A stretch of 23,329 nucleotides of DNA from a virus: positions 1-23,329 of the IMG/VR virus record IMGVR_UViG_3300001589_003128, one strand, 5' to 3'. Position 1 is the stretch's first letter. Every line of letters starts with the position of its first letter. Of the stretch, positions 1 to 6,417 are shown in pieces. The notes beneath the pieces are model-generated. The model was given only the letters and a program-made list of their open reading frames with translations. It was not told where the DNA came from and searched no databases. A program made the translations under genes and the position numbers.

Positions 1-233
1 TGACTAATTATAACTGCGGCTTTACCATCTACATTGACTGGCATAGATTCTGACCATTTTAAAAATACTCTTTGGCCTGATTGGATATTTAATACCTCAT
101 CTCCGACTGCGAGTACTAATCCTGGTTTATTACCTTTATCAATCGCTTCGGTAAGTATTATACCACCTGCTGATTGTTCTTCTTTTTCTGTTTCAGCAAC
201 TAAAACGTTGTTGCCTAATACTTGAATTCCCAT
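1..233 (-). CDS. GroES-like co-chaperonin, C-terminus beyond window
   Basis: The reverse-strand reading frame starts at ATG 233-231 after a good AGGAG ribosome binding site (TTTATAGGAGAATAATATG) and is still open at base 1, giving 77 residues. It begins MGIQVLGNNVLVAETEKEEQ and continues with SAGGIILTEA, then the GLVLAVGDEV block and a VFLKWSE segment. This matches the GroES/Cpn10 order: N-terminal strand, mobile loop with an SAGGI-type hydrophobic tripeptide that contacts GroEL, then the beta-barrel 'VLAVG' strand. In T4 the equivalent co-chaperonin, gp31, works with host GroEL to fold gp23. The likely role here is the same (inference), but the sequence looks more like bacterial GroES than T4 gp31. 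It lies 16 bp after tRNA-Ala and is probably co-transcribed with it. Confidence 0.85.
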   Translation of the reverse strand, partial: MGIQVLGNNVLVAETEKEEQSAGGIILTEAIDKGNKPGLVLAVGDEVLNIQSGQRVFLKWSESMPVNVDGKAAVIIS

Positions 234-249
234 ATTATTCTCCTATAAA

Positions 250-325
250 TGGTGGAGCTGGAGGGGATCGAACCCACGACCTACGCGTTGCAAACGCGTC
301 GCTCTCCCTACTGAGCTACAGCCCC
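250..325 (-). tRNA. tRNA-Ala (anticodon UGC)
   Basis: A full cloverleaf is visible on the minus strand. The acceptor GGGGCTG (325-319) pairs with CAGCTCC (260-254). The D stem is GCTC/GAGC, the anticodon stem ACGCG/CGCGT with loop TTTGCAA, and the T loop is TTCGATC. Discriminator A and a genomically encoded CCA (252-250) follow. The acceptor stem carries G3:U70, the alanine identity pair, which supports the TGC anticodon call. The T stem has one T:T mismatch at its second pair. The first 10 nt overlap the end of the upstream CDS, whose TAG stop lies at tRNA nucleotides 8-10. Confidence 0.95.
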
Positions 326-1236
326 TGATTTCTAAATACAAATTCGATTGCACGATCTGCCTCTTTTTCCATATCACGTTTTAAATACCAATTACCTGTT
401 TCATTATCTAGAGTTCTGCAGATATGCGCAACCTCTTTTGATGTAATTGGATATCCTTTATTCAAAGCATTACCTGCCGTTGAAACCATTATCTTATACA
501 TTTGTGAATACCAACCGGTACCTTGTATAGCTTTATATTCGTTAACTTGTTTCTTATTTACAAATGGACAATCATCATAATTAGTCCAACTATAAGAAGT
601 ATTTTTTAATTGATTCTTTCTGTGTTCGATCAATCCCTTCTTTATACCCTCGGGTAATCTATCAAAGAAGTTTTCCGATTGTTGAAAATAAGGATGTGAT
701 TCTAATAAACTGCCGACGTCCATAACATCACCATCATGACTAAAAATAAAATTGTTAGAGTTTTTATATTTAGCAGGTATGTAATACATCCTAGATAAAT
801 CTTTAGTTTGTGCATCAGCGATTCCACCGATTTCTTTATTAAGTGCAAACCAGAAGTGTTTGATTTCATCTTTTTCTACCCATCTATCTAAAGGAAAAAC
901 TAATCTAAAACGAGGTTTATCAGTAGTAGAAGAAGCAGTAGAATAGCAAACATATCTAAATTGTTCATATTTTTTCTCTATATCTTTTATGTTGCCTACA
1001 AAATCATCAACATCGAGAATACCAAAACCGCCCCAAGAAACCACGTTATCGTTAGCACGAGTACTATCAGGCAAATATGTAGCAGGACTGATAAGAGGAG
1101 CTTCAGATTTAGTAGGGTATTTTGTAGACTCTGCGAGCCTATATAAGATGGACTCGAACTGATCGAACGATTTGTAGTCCATTCTTTTATCCGTTTGGTT
1201 ATCATAGATGTTATTAAAAATCGTACAAGATACCAT
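316..1236 (-). CDS. Primase-polymerase (AEP)-like protein with degenerate motif II
   Basis: A 306-aa protein starting at ATG 1236 behind AAGGA, with its 5' end overlapping the MazG-like gene by 23 nt. Three blocks resemble the archaeo-eukaryotic primase fold found in many phage replication proteins. The first is GILDVDDF (about residues 73-79), with the metal-binding DxD. The second is CYSTASSTTDKPRFRLVFPL (about 97-116), the 'S-T-x-S-x-KPR-x-R-hhh-PL' strand pair. The third is DLSRMYYIPAKY (about 146-157). In recognised family members the second block normally has histidines (STHSH-type); here they are A and S, so polymerase activity may be lost. No helicase or Walker motif is present, so it is not a primase-helicase fusion. 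The stop codon lies inside tRNA-Ala. Fold assignment is inference from motif spacing; the biochemical role is unknown. Confidence 0.6.
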   Translation of the reverse strand: MVSCTIFNNIYDNQTDKRMDYKSFDQFESILYRLAESTKYPTKSEAPLISPATYLPDSTRANDNVVSWGGFGILDVDDFVGNIKDIEKKYEQFRYVCYSTASSTTDKPRFRLVFPLDRWVEKDEIKHFWFALNKEIGGIADAQTKDLSRMYYIPAKYKNSNNFIFSHDGDVMDVGSLLESHPYFQQSENFFDRLPEGIKKGLIEHRKNQLKNTSYSWTNYDDCPFVNKKQVNEYKAIQGTGWYSQMYKIMVSTAGNALNKGYPITSKEVAHICRTLDNETGNWYLKRDMEKEADRAIEFVFRNQGL

Positions 1237-1618
1237 AATTTCCTTCGTGATCTGGACCTTCCCAACCTTCAGGTTTGATTAGATCTGGTAAGCCCAGGGG
1301 GTTAGGTCTTGTTTCTTTAACACCGACTTGTTTTTTCATATTAGCTTTTAGGACTTCGTCCCATGCTTTATGACCATCGATATTGAAAGCGTCTAAAGTT
1401 CCAATTGCAACAACGCATATATCTATTAGTGCATCGACTGTTTCTTCTGAGTCAATGTGATACGCTGCAGATTGTAGTTCGTTGAATTCTTCTTCAATGA
1501 ATTTAATTCTAAATTTTAGATATTCTAATTGCTGATCTGCTGTAGCATTTTTCATCCATTTATGTACACCATATTTGGATTGCATTTTATTAATATCTTT
1601 TACCCAATCCTGACTCAT
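1214..1618 (-). CDS. MazG/HisE-like nucleotide pyrophosphohydrolase
   Basis: A 134-aa all-alpha protein. It shows the NTP-pyrophosphohydrolase metal motif: the EEEFNE helix (residues 42-47), then EETVDALID (58-66), i.e. ExxE followed by ExxD. Next come an amphipathic helix, NMKKQ, and a C-terminal LIKPEGWEGPDH segment typical of phage phosphoribosyl-ATP-pyrophosphatase-like proteins. The family hydrolyses (d)NTPs to the monophosphate and pyrophosphate; the substrate here is not known. Its ATG overlaps the preceding stop as TAATG (1620-1616), indicating translational coupling to the barrel-protein gene, and its 3' end overlaps the next gene. In phages such enzymes probably adjust nucleotide or alarmone pools. 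Confidence 0.8.
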   Translation of the reverse strand: MSQDWVKDINKMQSKYGVHKWMKNATADQQLEYLKFRIKFIEEEFNELQSAAYHIDSEETVDALIDICVVAIGTLDAFNIDGHKAWDEVLKANMKKQVGVKETRPNPLGLPDLIKPEGWEGPDHEGNYGILYDF

Positions 1619-1923
1619 TAGACGATGATTCCTGTATTCGATGCTGCTGATAGATCAATTGAGCTAAAAGCTGCTTGGTGTTGTTTCAATAGATCTTCTA
1701 CTGGATCAACCATAAACATTACAAATTTAAGATCTATTTCTATACCATCTTCTGATCCTTTCGTGTAAGGCATAAACGGCATAAATCCTAGTTTGCCTTC
1801 GCCAGCTGGTATAAGAACAATTGCATCTTTAAAGATGATTGTATCAGTATCAATTCCATTTAGATCTACATTCGCGATAATTTCTTCGCCAGATGTAAGT
1901 CTCATTAGTTTAATATTTTTCAT
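1618..1923 (-). CDS. Small LSm-barrel-like protein (paralogue of 17508-17912)
   Basis: A 101-aa protein starting at ATG 1923 behind CGGAG, about 16 nt downstream of the predicted transcription start of its own early promoter. It opens with LMRLTSGEEIIANV, followed by a hydrophobic strand ending in a P, MPFMPYTK, and then VDPVEDLLKQH. The same blocks in the same order occur in the 134-aa protein at 17508-17912 (LINGEQIIAAV, SPWFPFSK, TPVDEEIKEAY). A short strand-rich protein with a 'GE-x-I-x-x-x-V' first strand is reminiscent of Sm/LSm-type barrels; that fold is inference. Function is unknown. It is the first gene of an operon with the MazG-like and primase-like genes. Confidence 0.75.
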   Translation of the reverse strand: MKNIKLMRLTSGEEIIANVDLNGIDTDTIIFKDAIVLIPAGEGKLGFMPFMPYTKGSEDGIEIDLKFVMFMVDPVEDLLKQHQAAFSSIDLSAASNTGIIV

Positions 1924-1945
1924 ATATTTCTCCGTATAGTGGTAT

Positions 1946-1974
1946 ATTATACCATAGTTTTAGTGTGATGTAAA
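1946..1974 (-). promoter_or_regulatory. Early sigma70-type promoter for the 1923-to-1 operon
   Basis: On the minus strand TTTACA (1974-1969), a 17-bp spacer and TATAAT (1951-1946), preceded by GGGGG. The -35 lies in the last codons of the glycosylase-like gene, where GGGTTTACA encodes Gly-Phe-Thr. Predicted start near 1939. Confidence 0.85.
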
Positions 1975-2280
1975 CCCCCTAATTTCGTTAATCACTTTGG
2001 GTTCTAGATCTGGATCATTCCACATACGGTTTAATCCACTAGGGTGGGGTACTTTTAAATGTTTTATATTATGTTTGTCAAAGTATTTAGCTACGATATT
2101 TCCCATAGCTATTACTCTTAATCCTTTAATTTGTTCTAGATGATCTGGGTCTGAGATGTTAGTCCATGTCCAATCTTTTAGATTAGCTTCTATTGACCAT
2201 TTAGTTATCCTTTTTATTGTTTGGGACTTATTCGGCGGATTCTTTCCTGGCTCTGTCCCTACGTATATAGCTCTCGTCAT
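1960..2280 (-). CDS. Small uracil-DNA-glycosylase-like protein
   Basis: 106 residues from ATG 2280. An in-frame TTG three codons upstream (2289) would overlap the polymerase stop; ATG is preferred, and no clear Shine-Dalgarno precedes either. The N-terminus has AIYVGTEPGKNPPNKSQT, like the first active-site loop of the UDG superfamily (GxxPG...). The middle has LRVIAMGNIVAKYF (the 'hxhhGxxA' strand-helix). The end has VPHPSGLNRMWND, like the HPS-x-x-N minor-groove intercalation loop. It is much shorter than classical UDGs (about 220 aa), so it is a minimal or diverged member. It directly follows DNA polymerase and may act in base repair or in handling uracil in host or phage DNA (inference). 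Confidence 0.55.
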   Translation of the reverse strand: MTRAIYVGTEPGKNPPNKSQTIKRITKWSIEANLKDWTWTNISDPDHLEQIKGLRVIAMGNIVAKYFDKHNIKHLKVPHPSGLNRMWNDPDLEPKVINEIRGFTSH

Positions 2281-2281
2281 A

Positions 2282-4804
2282 TTATTCAAAAAATAAGTCC
2301 AATGTCATTTGTGGACTAGATGTCCAGCCAATAGGTTGTAAAATAGCTTCGATAGCATCTAAGAATGTCTTTTCGAATTGTAATTCTTTATCGATGTATT
2401 GTTCTAATCCAAATTCTTCTGGTAAGTAATCTGGGAAAGCAATAACATTTTCTTTAAGAGGATTAGGTTGCTTTAGGTAAATAAACTTTAGCTTATCGCC
2501 ATTTCTTAAGTTTGGATATTTGGTTAGATCTAGATCTTGCTTTTTCTTGTTATAAAGTAAAGCACCACGTACGTGAATAGGTGTGCCTTTCTTATAAATC
2601 GTAGCCGAATCTGCATAGCCAGTAATGTTGTTCGCGCCACGCGGGAAGGCAATTTGATATGGTGGTAAAGAAAAGAAATGTTCTTTGAATTGTTTAATTG
2701 CTTTCTGAACAGTTTTCTGATCTTCTGATATAATAACTTTGAATGTTTCTTTTAAAGCTTCTCTGCAAACTTCAGGTGTAGAACTTTTGTTAGCTTCTAC
2801 GCCAATGGTTTTAATCTTTGGTACTTTATATCTTACACCTTCGTTATCTATTACATTTAGAATATATCTTTTCTTAGCTAGGTAGATGCCACGATCTGCT
2901 ATAACCTCTCTAGACATAACCATTTTGTTTTGGAATCCACCAAACTTATCGTAGAATTCTTGGTAAGCTTTTACGAATACAGGTTCTAGTTTATCTTTTG
3001 AAACAGTATCTAGGAAGTCTACGCTATTCTTAGGATTAAATTTATTTACTAGATCGCCTAGTCCAACGTATAGTGAATCTGTATCGATGGTAATAACATA
3101 ATCTTTCTTAGTTGATAATAGTTTATTTAGGTATTCATTAATTGCATTTTCACCCCATCGGATAATAGCTTGGCCAGATAGTGTAATAGCTTCTGCAATT
3201 CTTTGGTCGAAGAACCTGAAGTAACGGTTACCAAGAGCACCATAAAGAGAGTTAAGTAGAATCTTGATAGACATTTGCCTATTTTCTGCAAGAGATATCT
3301 TTCTTTGTAAATCAAATATGTCTTGTTTATCTTCTGTCTTTTGTAGCTGTTGTTGATATTTGATCATATCTTTTTTAACAGTAACACGTTCTGTGTACAT
3401 CTCTTCGATGATCTTAGGCAGTACGCCTTGTTTAGAAGTATCGAAGTGTTGACCACCAGCTGCAATGCCAGTGTTATCTGGTCTGTTAATATTAGGTTTA
3501 GATAAGACTGTTTCTACATCTAGTTCTGGACTATATTCATTCTTAATAGTTTCTGGTGACATATTAAACTGCATAATGATAGATGGATATAGGGAGTTTA
3601 AATCGAAACTAACTACATGTTCATGCATACCAATATATGGTTCTTTGACATGACCACCAGGATAATTACCTTTCTCTGAATCTTTTGGGAAAGGAACTAT
3701 AATGTTATCTTGGTATAGATCACGGTAGATAATAGAATCCCATATTGCAGTAGTACCAAACGTATCTGAATAGTTAACACCACCACGATAAGCCATAGTC
3801 ATAGCTAATGTAATTAATCCCATTTTATCTTCGAAGCGATCGACTAATTCTACATCTTTGATATTATAATCAATAAACTTTTGGTGATCTGCTTTGTAAA
3901 GATTATATAGAGAACCATGTTCTTCGTAGGATAGTTTCTTTTCGCCAAGTACTACGTGAGCAATATTATTAAGCGAATATGATTCTTGTTGACCATAAGC
4001 ATAACCAAACTTCTTGAATACTTCCATATAATCCATTTGGGATATACCTTGGAATTCGAATGTTTCATCACGGTTTGCAGACTTGTAAGCTATTCTAGCT
4101 TCTCTACGTTCTACCATTCCCCAAGGAGAAAGCTTTTTGATATTCTCTTCGCCGAGGTCAGGCCCAAATACTCTACGAATACGATTGACCAGATAAGGTA
4201 TATCGAAGAACTTAGAGTTCCAGCCAGTTATAACATCAGGTGTATGCGAGGGTGTAGCCCAGTGATTAATAAAGTCTATTAGTAATTCTTTTTCATCTGC
4301 GCACTTTTTGTAAACTACGCGATTTGTTTTCATGATTGCTTTTGATACATCGTAATCGCCTAAGCCCCAGACATAATAGGTATTGTCTATATTATTTTTA
4401 AGACAAATAGCAGTTACGGTCTTAGCAGCTTCTGCAGGTTCTGGGAAGCCATCATCGGATTGAACTTCTATATCGATTGTTGTTACGTTAATTTTAGATC
4501 TATCGAATTCTATTTCACCAGGGAATAGATCATTGACTAAGCAGGCTTGGTGTCTGGTATTGCCAAAGATATGTCTGCCGGCTACATACTGGTTTTCTTG
4601 GATCCAGTTTTTAGCATCTCGCATCGATTCGAATTGAACAGGAGCAACAGGTTTCCCATCGAGAGATTTCCATTTGCTTGCTTTGTTAGTTCCTACGAAG
4701 AGTGTAGGTTTGTATTTGATTTTCTTTTGTACACGTTTACCATTTTCTATACCTCTGTAGAGAAGCATATTACCATAACGAGACACATTTGTGTAAAAAT
4801 TCAT
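2282..4804 (-). CDS. 43: Family B DNA polymerase, T4 gp43 type
   Basis: An 840-aa replicative polymerase (T4 gp43 is 898). All signatures are present. Exo I is TIDIEV (D111/E113), Exo II is ITGWNSKFFDIPYLVNR (D201) and Exo III is YNIKDVELVDR (D317), so 3'-5' proofreading is intact. Polymerase motif A is SFDLNSLYPSII (D401), motif B is KILLNSLYGALGNR (about 514-527) and motif C is ITIDTDSLY (D574/D576). The N-terminus, MNFYTNVSRYGNML, aligns with the T4 N-terminus, fixing the ATG at 4804. No Shine-Dalgarno exists: the -10 box ends 6 nt before the ATG, so transcription should start on the A of ATG (leaderless). It completes the 45-44-62-regA-43 order. Confidence 0.98.
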   Translation of the reverse strand: MNFYTNVSRYGNMLLYRGIENGKRVQKKIKYKPTLFVGTNKASKWKSLDGKPVAPVQFESMRDAKNWIQENQYVAGRHIFGNTRHQACLVNDLFPGEIEFDRSKINVTTIDIEVQSDDGFPEPAEAAKTVTAICLKNNIDNTYYVWGLGDYDVSKAIMKTNRVVYKKCADEKELLIDFINHWATPSHTPDVITGWNSKFFDIPYLVNRIRRVFGPDLGEENIKKLSPWGMVERREARIAYKSANRDETFEFQGISQMDYMEVFKKFGYAYGQQESYSLNNIAHVVLGEKKLSYEEHGSLYNLYKADHQKFIDYNIKDVELVDRFEDKMGLITLAMTMAYRGGVNYSDTFGTTAIWDSIIYRDLYQDNIIVPFPKDSEKGNYPGGHVKEPYIGMHEHVVSFDLNSLYPSIIMQFNMSPETIKNEYSPELDVETVLSKPNINRPDNTGIAAGGQHFDTSKQGVLPKIIEEMYTERVTVKKDMIKYQQQLQKTEDKQDIFDLQRKISLAENRQMSIKILLNSLYGALGNRYFRFFDQRIAEAITLSGQAIIRWGENAINEYLNKLLSTKKDYVITIDTDSLYVGLGDLVNKFNPKNSVDFLDTVSKDKLEPVFVKAYQEFYDKFGGFQNKMVMSREVIADRGIYLAKKRYILNVIDNEGVRYKVPKIKTIGVEANKSSTPEVCREALKETFKVIISEDQKTVQKAIKQFKEHFFSLPPYQIAFPRGANNITGYADSATIYKKGTPIHVRGALLYNKKKQDLDLTKYPNLRNGDKLKFIYLKQPNPLKENVIAFPDYLPEEFGLEQYIDKELQFEKTFLDAIEAILQPIGWTSSPQMTLDLFFE

Positions 4805-4810
4805 AAGTAT

Positions 4811-4839
4811 ATTATACCATAATTTAACGAGGATGTAAA
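4811..4839 (-). promoter_or_regulatory. Early promoter of gene 43, predicts leaderless mRNA
   Basis: Minus strand: GGGGTTTACA (-35 TTTACA at 4839-4834), a 17-bp spacer and TATAAT (4816-4811). Counting the last T of the -10 as position -7 puts +1 at 4804, which is the A of the polymerase start codon. Confidence 0.85.
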
Positions 4840-4850
4840 CCCCCTAATTC

Positions 4851-4883
4851 AAAAAAGGTGGAGGAGAGTTTCCCCTCCTCACC
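4851..4883 (-). terminator. Intrinsic terminator ending the hsp20 cassette
   Basis: On the minus strand a hairpin (4883-4857) with a GGTG/CACC base, one bulged C, then AGGAGGG/CTCTCCT closing a GAAA loop, followed by TTTTTT (4856-4851). It lies 17 bp after the stop of the 44-aa gene and just upstream of the gene 43 promoter, insulating the two units. Confidence 0.85.
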
Positions 4884-4899
4884 CAAGTTTTCTAATTGC

Positions 4900-5034
4900 T
4901 TAATTAAGTGTTGCTAACCAAATTAATGCAGGAGCTGTACCAATACATACTCCAAACACCAATGTAGCTTGTAACGCGTCAATTAAGGTCTTAGCGATTT
5001 CATGTTCAGCCACGTAGGCTTTTATTTTTGTCAT
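4900..5034 (-). CDS. 44-aa small membrane protein
   Basis: ATG at 5034 with a well-placed GGAG (ACTGGAGATAAATCATG); stop TAA at 4902-4900. The N-terminal half is polar (MTKIKAYVAEHEIAKTLIDA). The C-terminal half is one likely membrane segment (TLVFGVCIGTAPALIWLATL) ending in LN. It lies 56 bp after hsp20 and just before an intrinsic terminator, so it is probably the second gene of the late hsp20 unit. I do not recognise the family. It could be a virion-associated or lysis-related membrane peptide, but nothing in the sequence decides this. Confidence 0.7.
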   Translation of the reverse strand: MTKIKAYVAEHEIAKTLIDALQATLVFGVCIGTAPALIWLATLN

Positions 5035-5090
5035 GATTTATCTCCAGTAAAAAGTTTTTACACCATCTACTGAGTGTCGCTAATTGAGAA

Positions 5091-5546
5091 TTACCCTTTC
5101 AGGAATTCTTTCTTTGTTGATGCCCCAGCAGACCCTATTTTGATCTCCCTAGGACGCTTCTCTTCTGGAAGTTCTACCCTAGCATACACTACAAGTATTC
5201 CATCACTAAGATCAGCACCGTCGATTACGACAAATTCAGAGAGGCGGAAGCTCTTCTCGAATTTGCGGGACGATATACCCTTATACGCGAATTCGCGGTC
5301 ATCCTTAGCCATCTCACCTTTAACCTTGAGAATCCCATCTTTGACCTCAACTGATATGTCTTCTTGTCGAAAACCAGCTAATGCCATTTCGATTAAAAAT
5401 TTCTCTTCATCGATCTTCACCACATTATGTGGCGGATAGTTATCTCCTGGTGATTTCCCTGCAGAGTGAATCCTCTCCAGCTCGTCTAATAAAGGCTCAA
5501 AGCCTACGAATAAAGAACGCGGTACGTTCATTGTATTTCTTACCAT
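5091..5546 (-). CDS. hsp20: Hsp20 / alpha-crystallin small heat shock protein
   Basis: 151 aa from ATG 5546, with a strong AGGAGG 8 nt upstream. The alpha-crystallin domain runs from about residue 40 (VVKIDEEKFLIEMALAGF) through EDISVEVKDGILKVKGE to the hallmark C-terminal strand GILVVYARVELPEE and KRPREIKIG (about residues 116-138). The family holds unfolding proteins as an ATP-independent chaperone. Hsp20 genes are common in marine T4-like phages and may assist virion protein folding (inference). Expression is probably late: TATAAATA lies 66 bp upstream. The leader contains a short hairpin (TAAATA/TATTTA, 5580-5562) ending one base before the Shine-Dalgarno, a possible translation control element. 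Confidence 0.95.
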   Translation of the reverse strand: MVRNTMNVPRSLFVGFEPLLDELERIHSAGKSPGDNYPPHNVVKIDEEKFLIEMALAGFRQEDISVEVKDGILKVKGEMAKDDREFAYKGISSRKFEKSFRLSEFVVIDGADLSDGILVVYARVELPEEKRPREIKIGSAGASTKKEFLKG

Positions 5547-5611
5547 ATTTAGTTCCTCCTATAAATAGCAAGGTTATTTAGAGCCGGTCCAATACCGCAC
5601 TCTTTCAGTTA

Positions 5612-5619
5612 TATTTATA
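5612..5619 (-). promoter_or_regulatory. T4-type late promoter for hsp20
   Basis: Minus strand TATAAATA, in the context GTATAAATATAAC, between the regA stop and hsp20. It matches the T4 gp55-dependent late -10 element, and the same GTATAAATA context recurs at 8219-8212 and 21427-21420. Confidence 0.7.
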
Positions 5620-5624
5620 CAGGT

Positions 5625-6053
5625 TTAATCTTTAGATTGATTATTACCAATATTATATTTTGGACATAATTCCCACTCGACTTTTTCTTTAAAAGGTATT
5701 ACCTTTATTTGTCTAAGCGGAGCTACGTCCTTAGCTTGGGAAGGTTTCACCATAGTGACTAATCCCCAATCAGATAACAGAGTAGTAATTGTATTCCTAC
5801 GCTGTACATCATTCTCTATCAAATTAGATGGCTTACCATCTAATAGAAATAATTCTTTGAAGTGGACAATAAAGTATCTTCCTTGTTTATGCAATATATG
5901 GCATGATTGGAATAGTTTATTATCTTTTCGTGATGCGACCCCGATACGAGTAAGTGTTTCTCTGATTTTTAAAAAATCATCGGGTTCGTTTATTGTGACT
6001 TCCAACATATCGTTGGGAGTCCATGGTCTAATTTCATTATTTTGTTCTTCCAC
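5625..6053 (-). CDS. regA: RegA translational repressor
   Basis: 142 aa with a GTG start at 6053 that overlaps the end of gene 62 by 17 nt. The core, MLEVTINEPDDFLKIRETL, TRIGVASRKDNKLFQSCHIL, YFIVHFKELF..LDGKPSN, RRNTITTLLSDWGLV and CPKYNIGN, aligns along the whole length of T4 RegA (122 aa). RegA binds initiation regions of early phage mRNAs and blocks ribosomes, including its own mRNA. T4 RegA starts at the Met corresponding to ATG 6008 here, so that start (127 aa) is a real alternative; GTG 6053 has GAGG 10 nt upstream, while ATG 6008 has none. The T4 neighbourhood (62-regA-43) is kept, except that hsp20 and a small ORF separate regA from 43. Confidence 0.95.
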   Translation of the reverse strand: MEEQNNEIRPWTPNDMLEVTINEPDDFLKIRETLTRIGVASRKDNKLFQSCHILHKQGRYFIVHFKELFLLDGKPSNLIENDVQRRNTITTLLSDWGLVTMVKPSQAKDVAPLRQIKVIPFKEKVEWELCPKYNIGNNQSKD

Positions 6054-6417
6054 CTTTAGTCATCCTCAGTTTTATTTGTTTAATTTGATCGCCAGTAAGA
6101 AGAGATAATATAGACTTTGCTTTTTCATTGCTATATCCATAATGTTTCTTAATGCAATCCAAATCTTCAATCTCCGATGGTTTAACCCATTTGGAGAATC
6201 TTTTTTTCTTTGTTATTATATTTATAAAAAAATCGTTTTGAAGACGGTTATCTAGGTGGTGGTTTACATTCATTTCATTCGCATATAGAACAGTATCTTT
6301 AAAATGAGATAACGTTCTATTTACTAAAAATGGTTGATATGCTTTTTCAGTTACATCATCTACAATTAAATCTTTTTTAGTAAAGTTAATTGCATTTATA
6401 AAATCAAATGGATTCAT
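6037..6417 (-). CDS. 62: Clamp-loader small subunit gp62
   Basis: 126 aa from ATG 6417 (MNPFDFINAINFTKKDL). Upstream in-frame ATGs at 6426, 6444 and 6453 exist but lie inside the preceding ORF and lack a better ribosome site. The block PFLVNRTLSHFKDTVLYANE, then KKRFSKWVKPSE, matches T4 gp62 (KFMVENALSQFP...YAMN; RYGKWAK). It is shorter than T4 gp62 (187 aa), mainly in its C-terminal part. One gp62 with four gp44 subunits loads the gp45 clamp onto primer junctions. The start overlaps the upstream ORF stop by 14 nt and its own end overlaps regA, showing tight coupling. Confidence 0.88.
   Translation of the reverse strand: MNPFDFINAINFTKKDLIVDDVTEKAYQPFLVNRTLSHFKDTVLYANEMNVNHHLDNRLQNDFFINIITKKKRFSKWVKPSEIEDLDCIKKHYGYSNEKAKSILSLLTGDQIKQIKLRMTKGGRTK

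Noticed and set aside
157-162. TATAAT with GGTATAAT context inside the GroES-like gene (minus strand)
   Set aside because: It encodes the Gly-Gly-Ile-Ile of the mobile loop and has no -35 box at 17 bp.
996-1265. An 89-codon minus-strand ORF overlapping the primase-like gene
   Set aside because: Alternate frame of two genes with clear family motifs; no ribosome site or plausible protein features.
5074-5439. A 121-codon plus-strand ORF
   Set aside because: It lies opposite hsp20, which has full family motifs and a strong ribosome site; the plus-strand product looks like nothing known.
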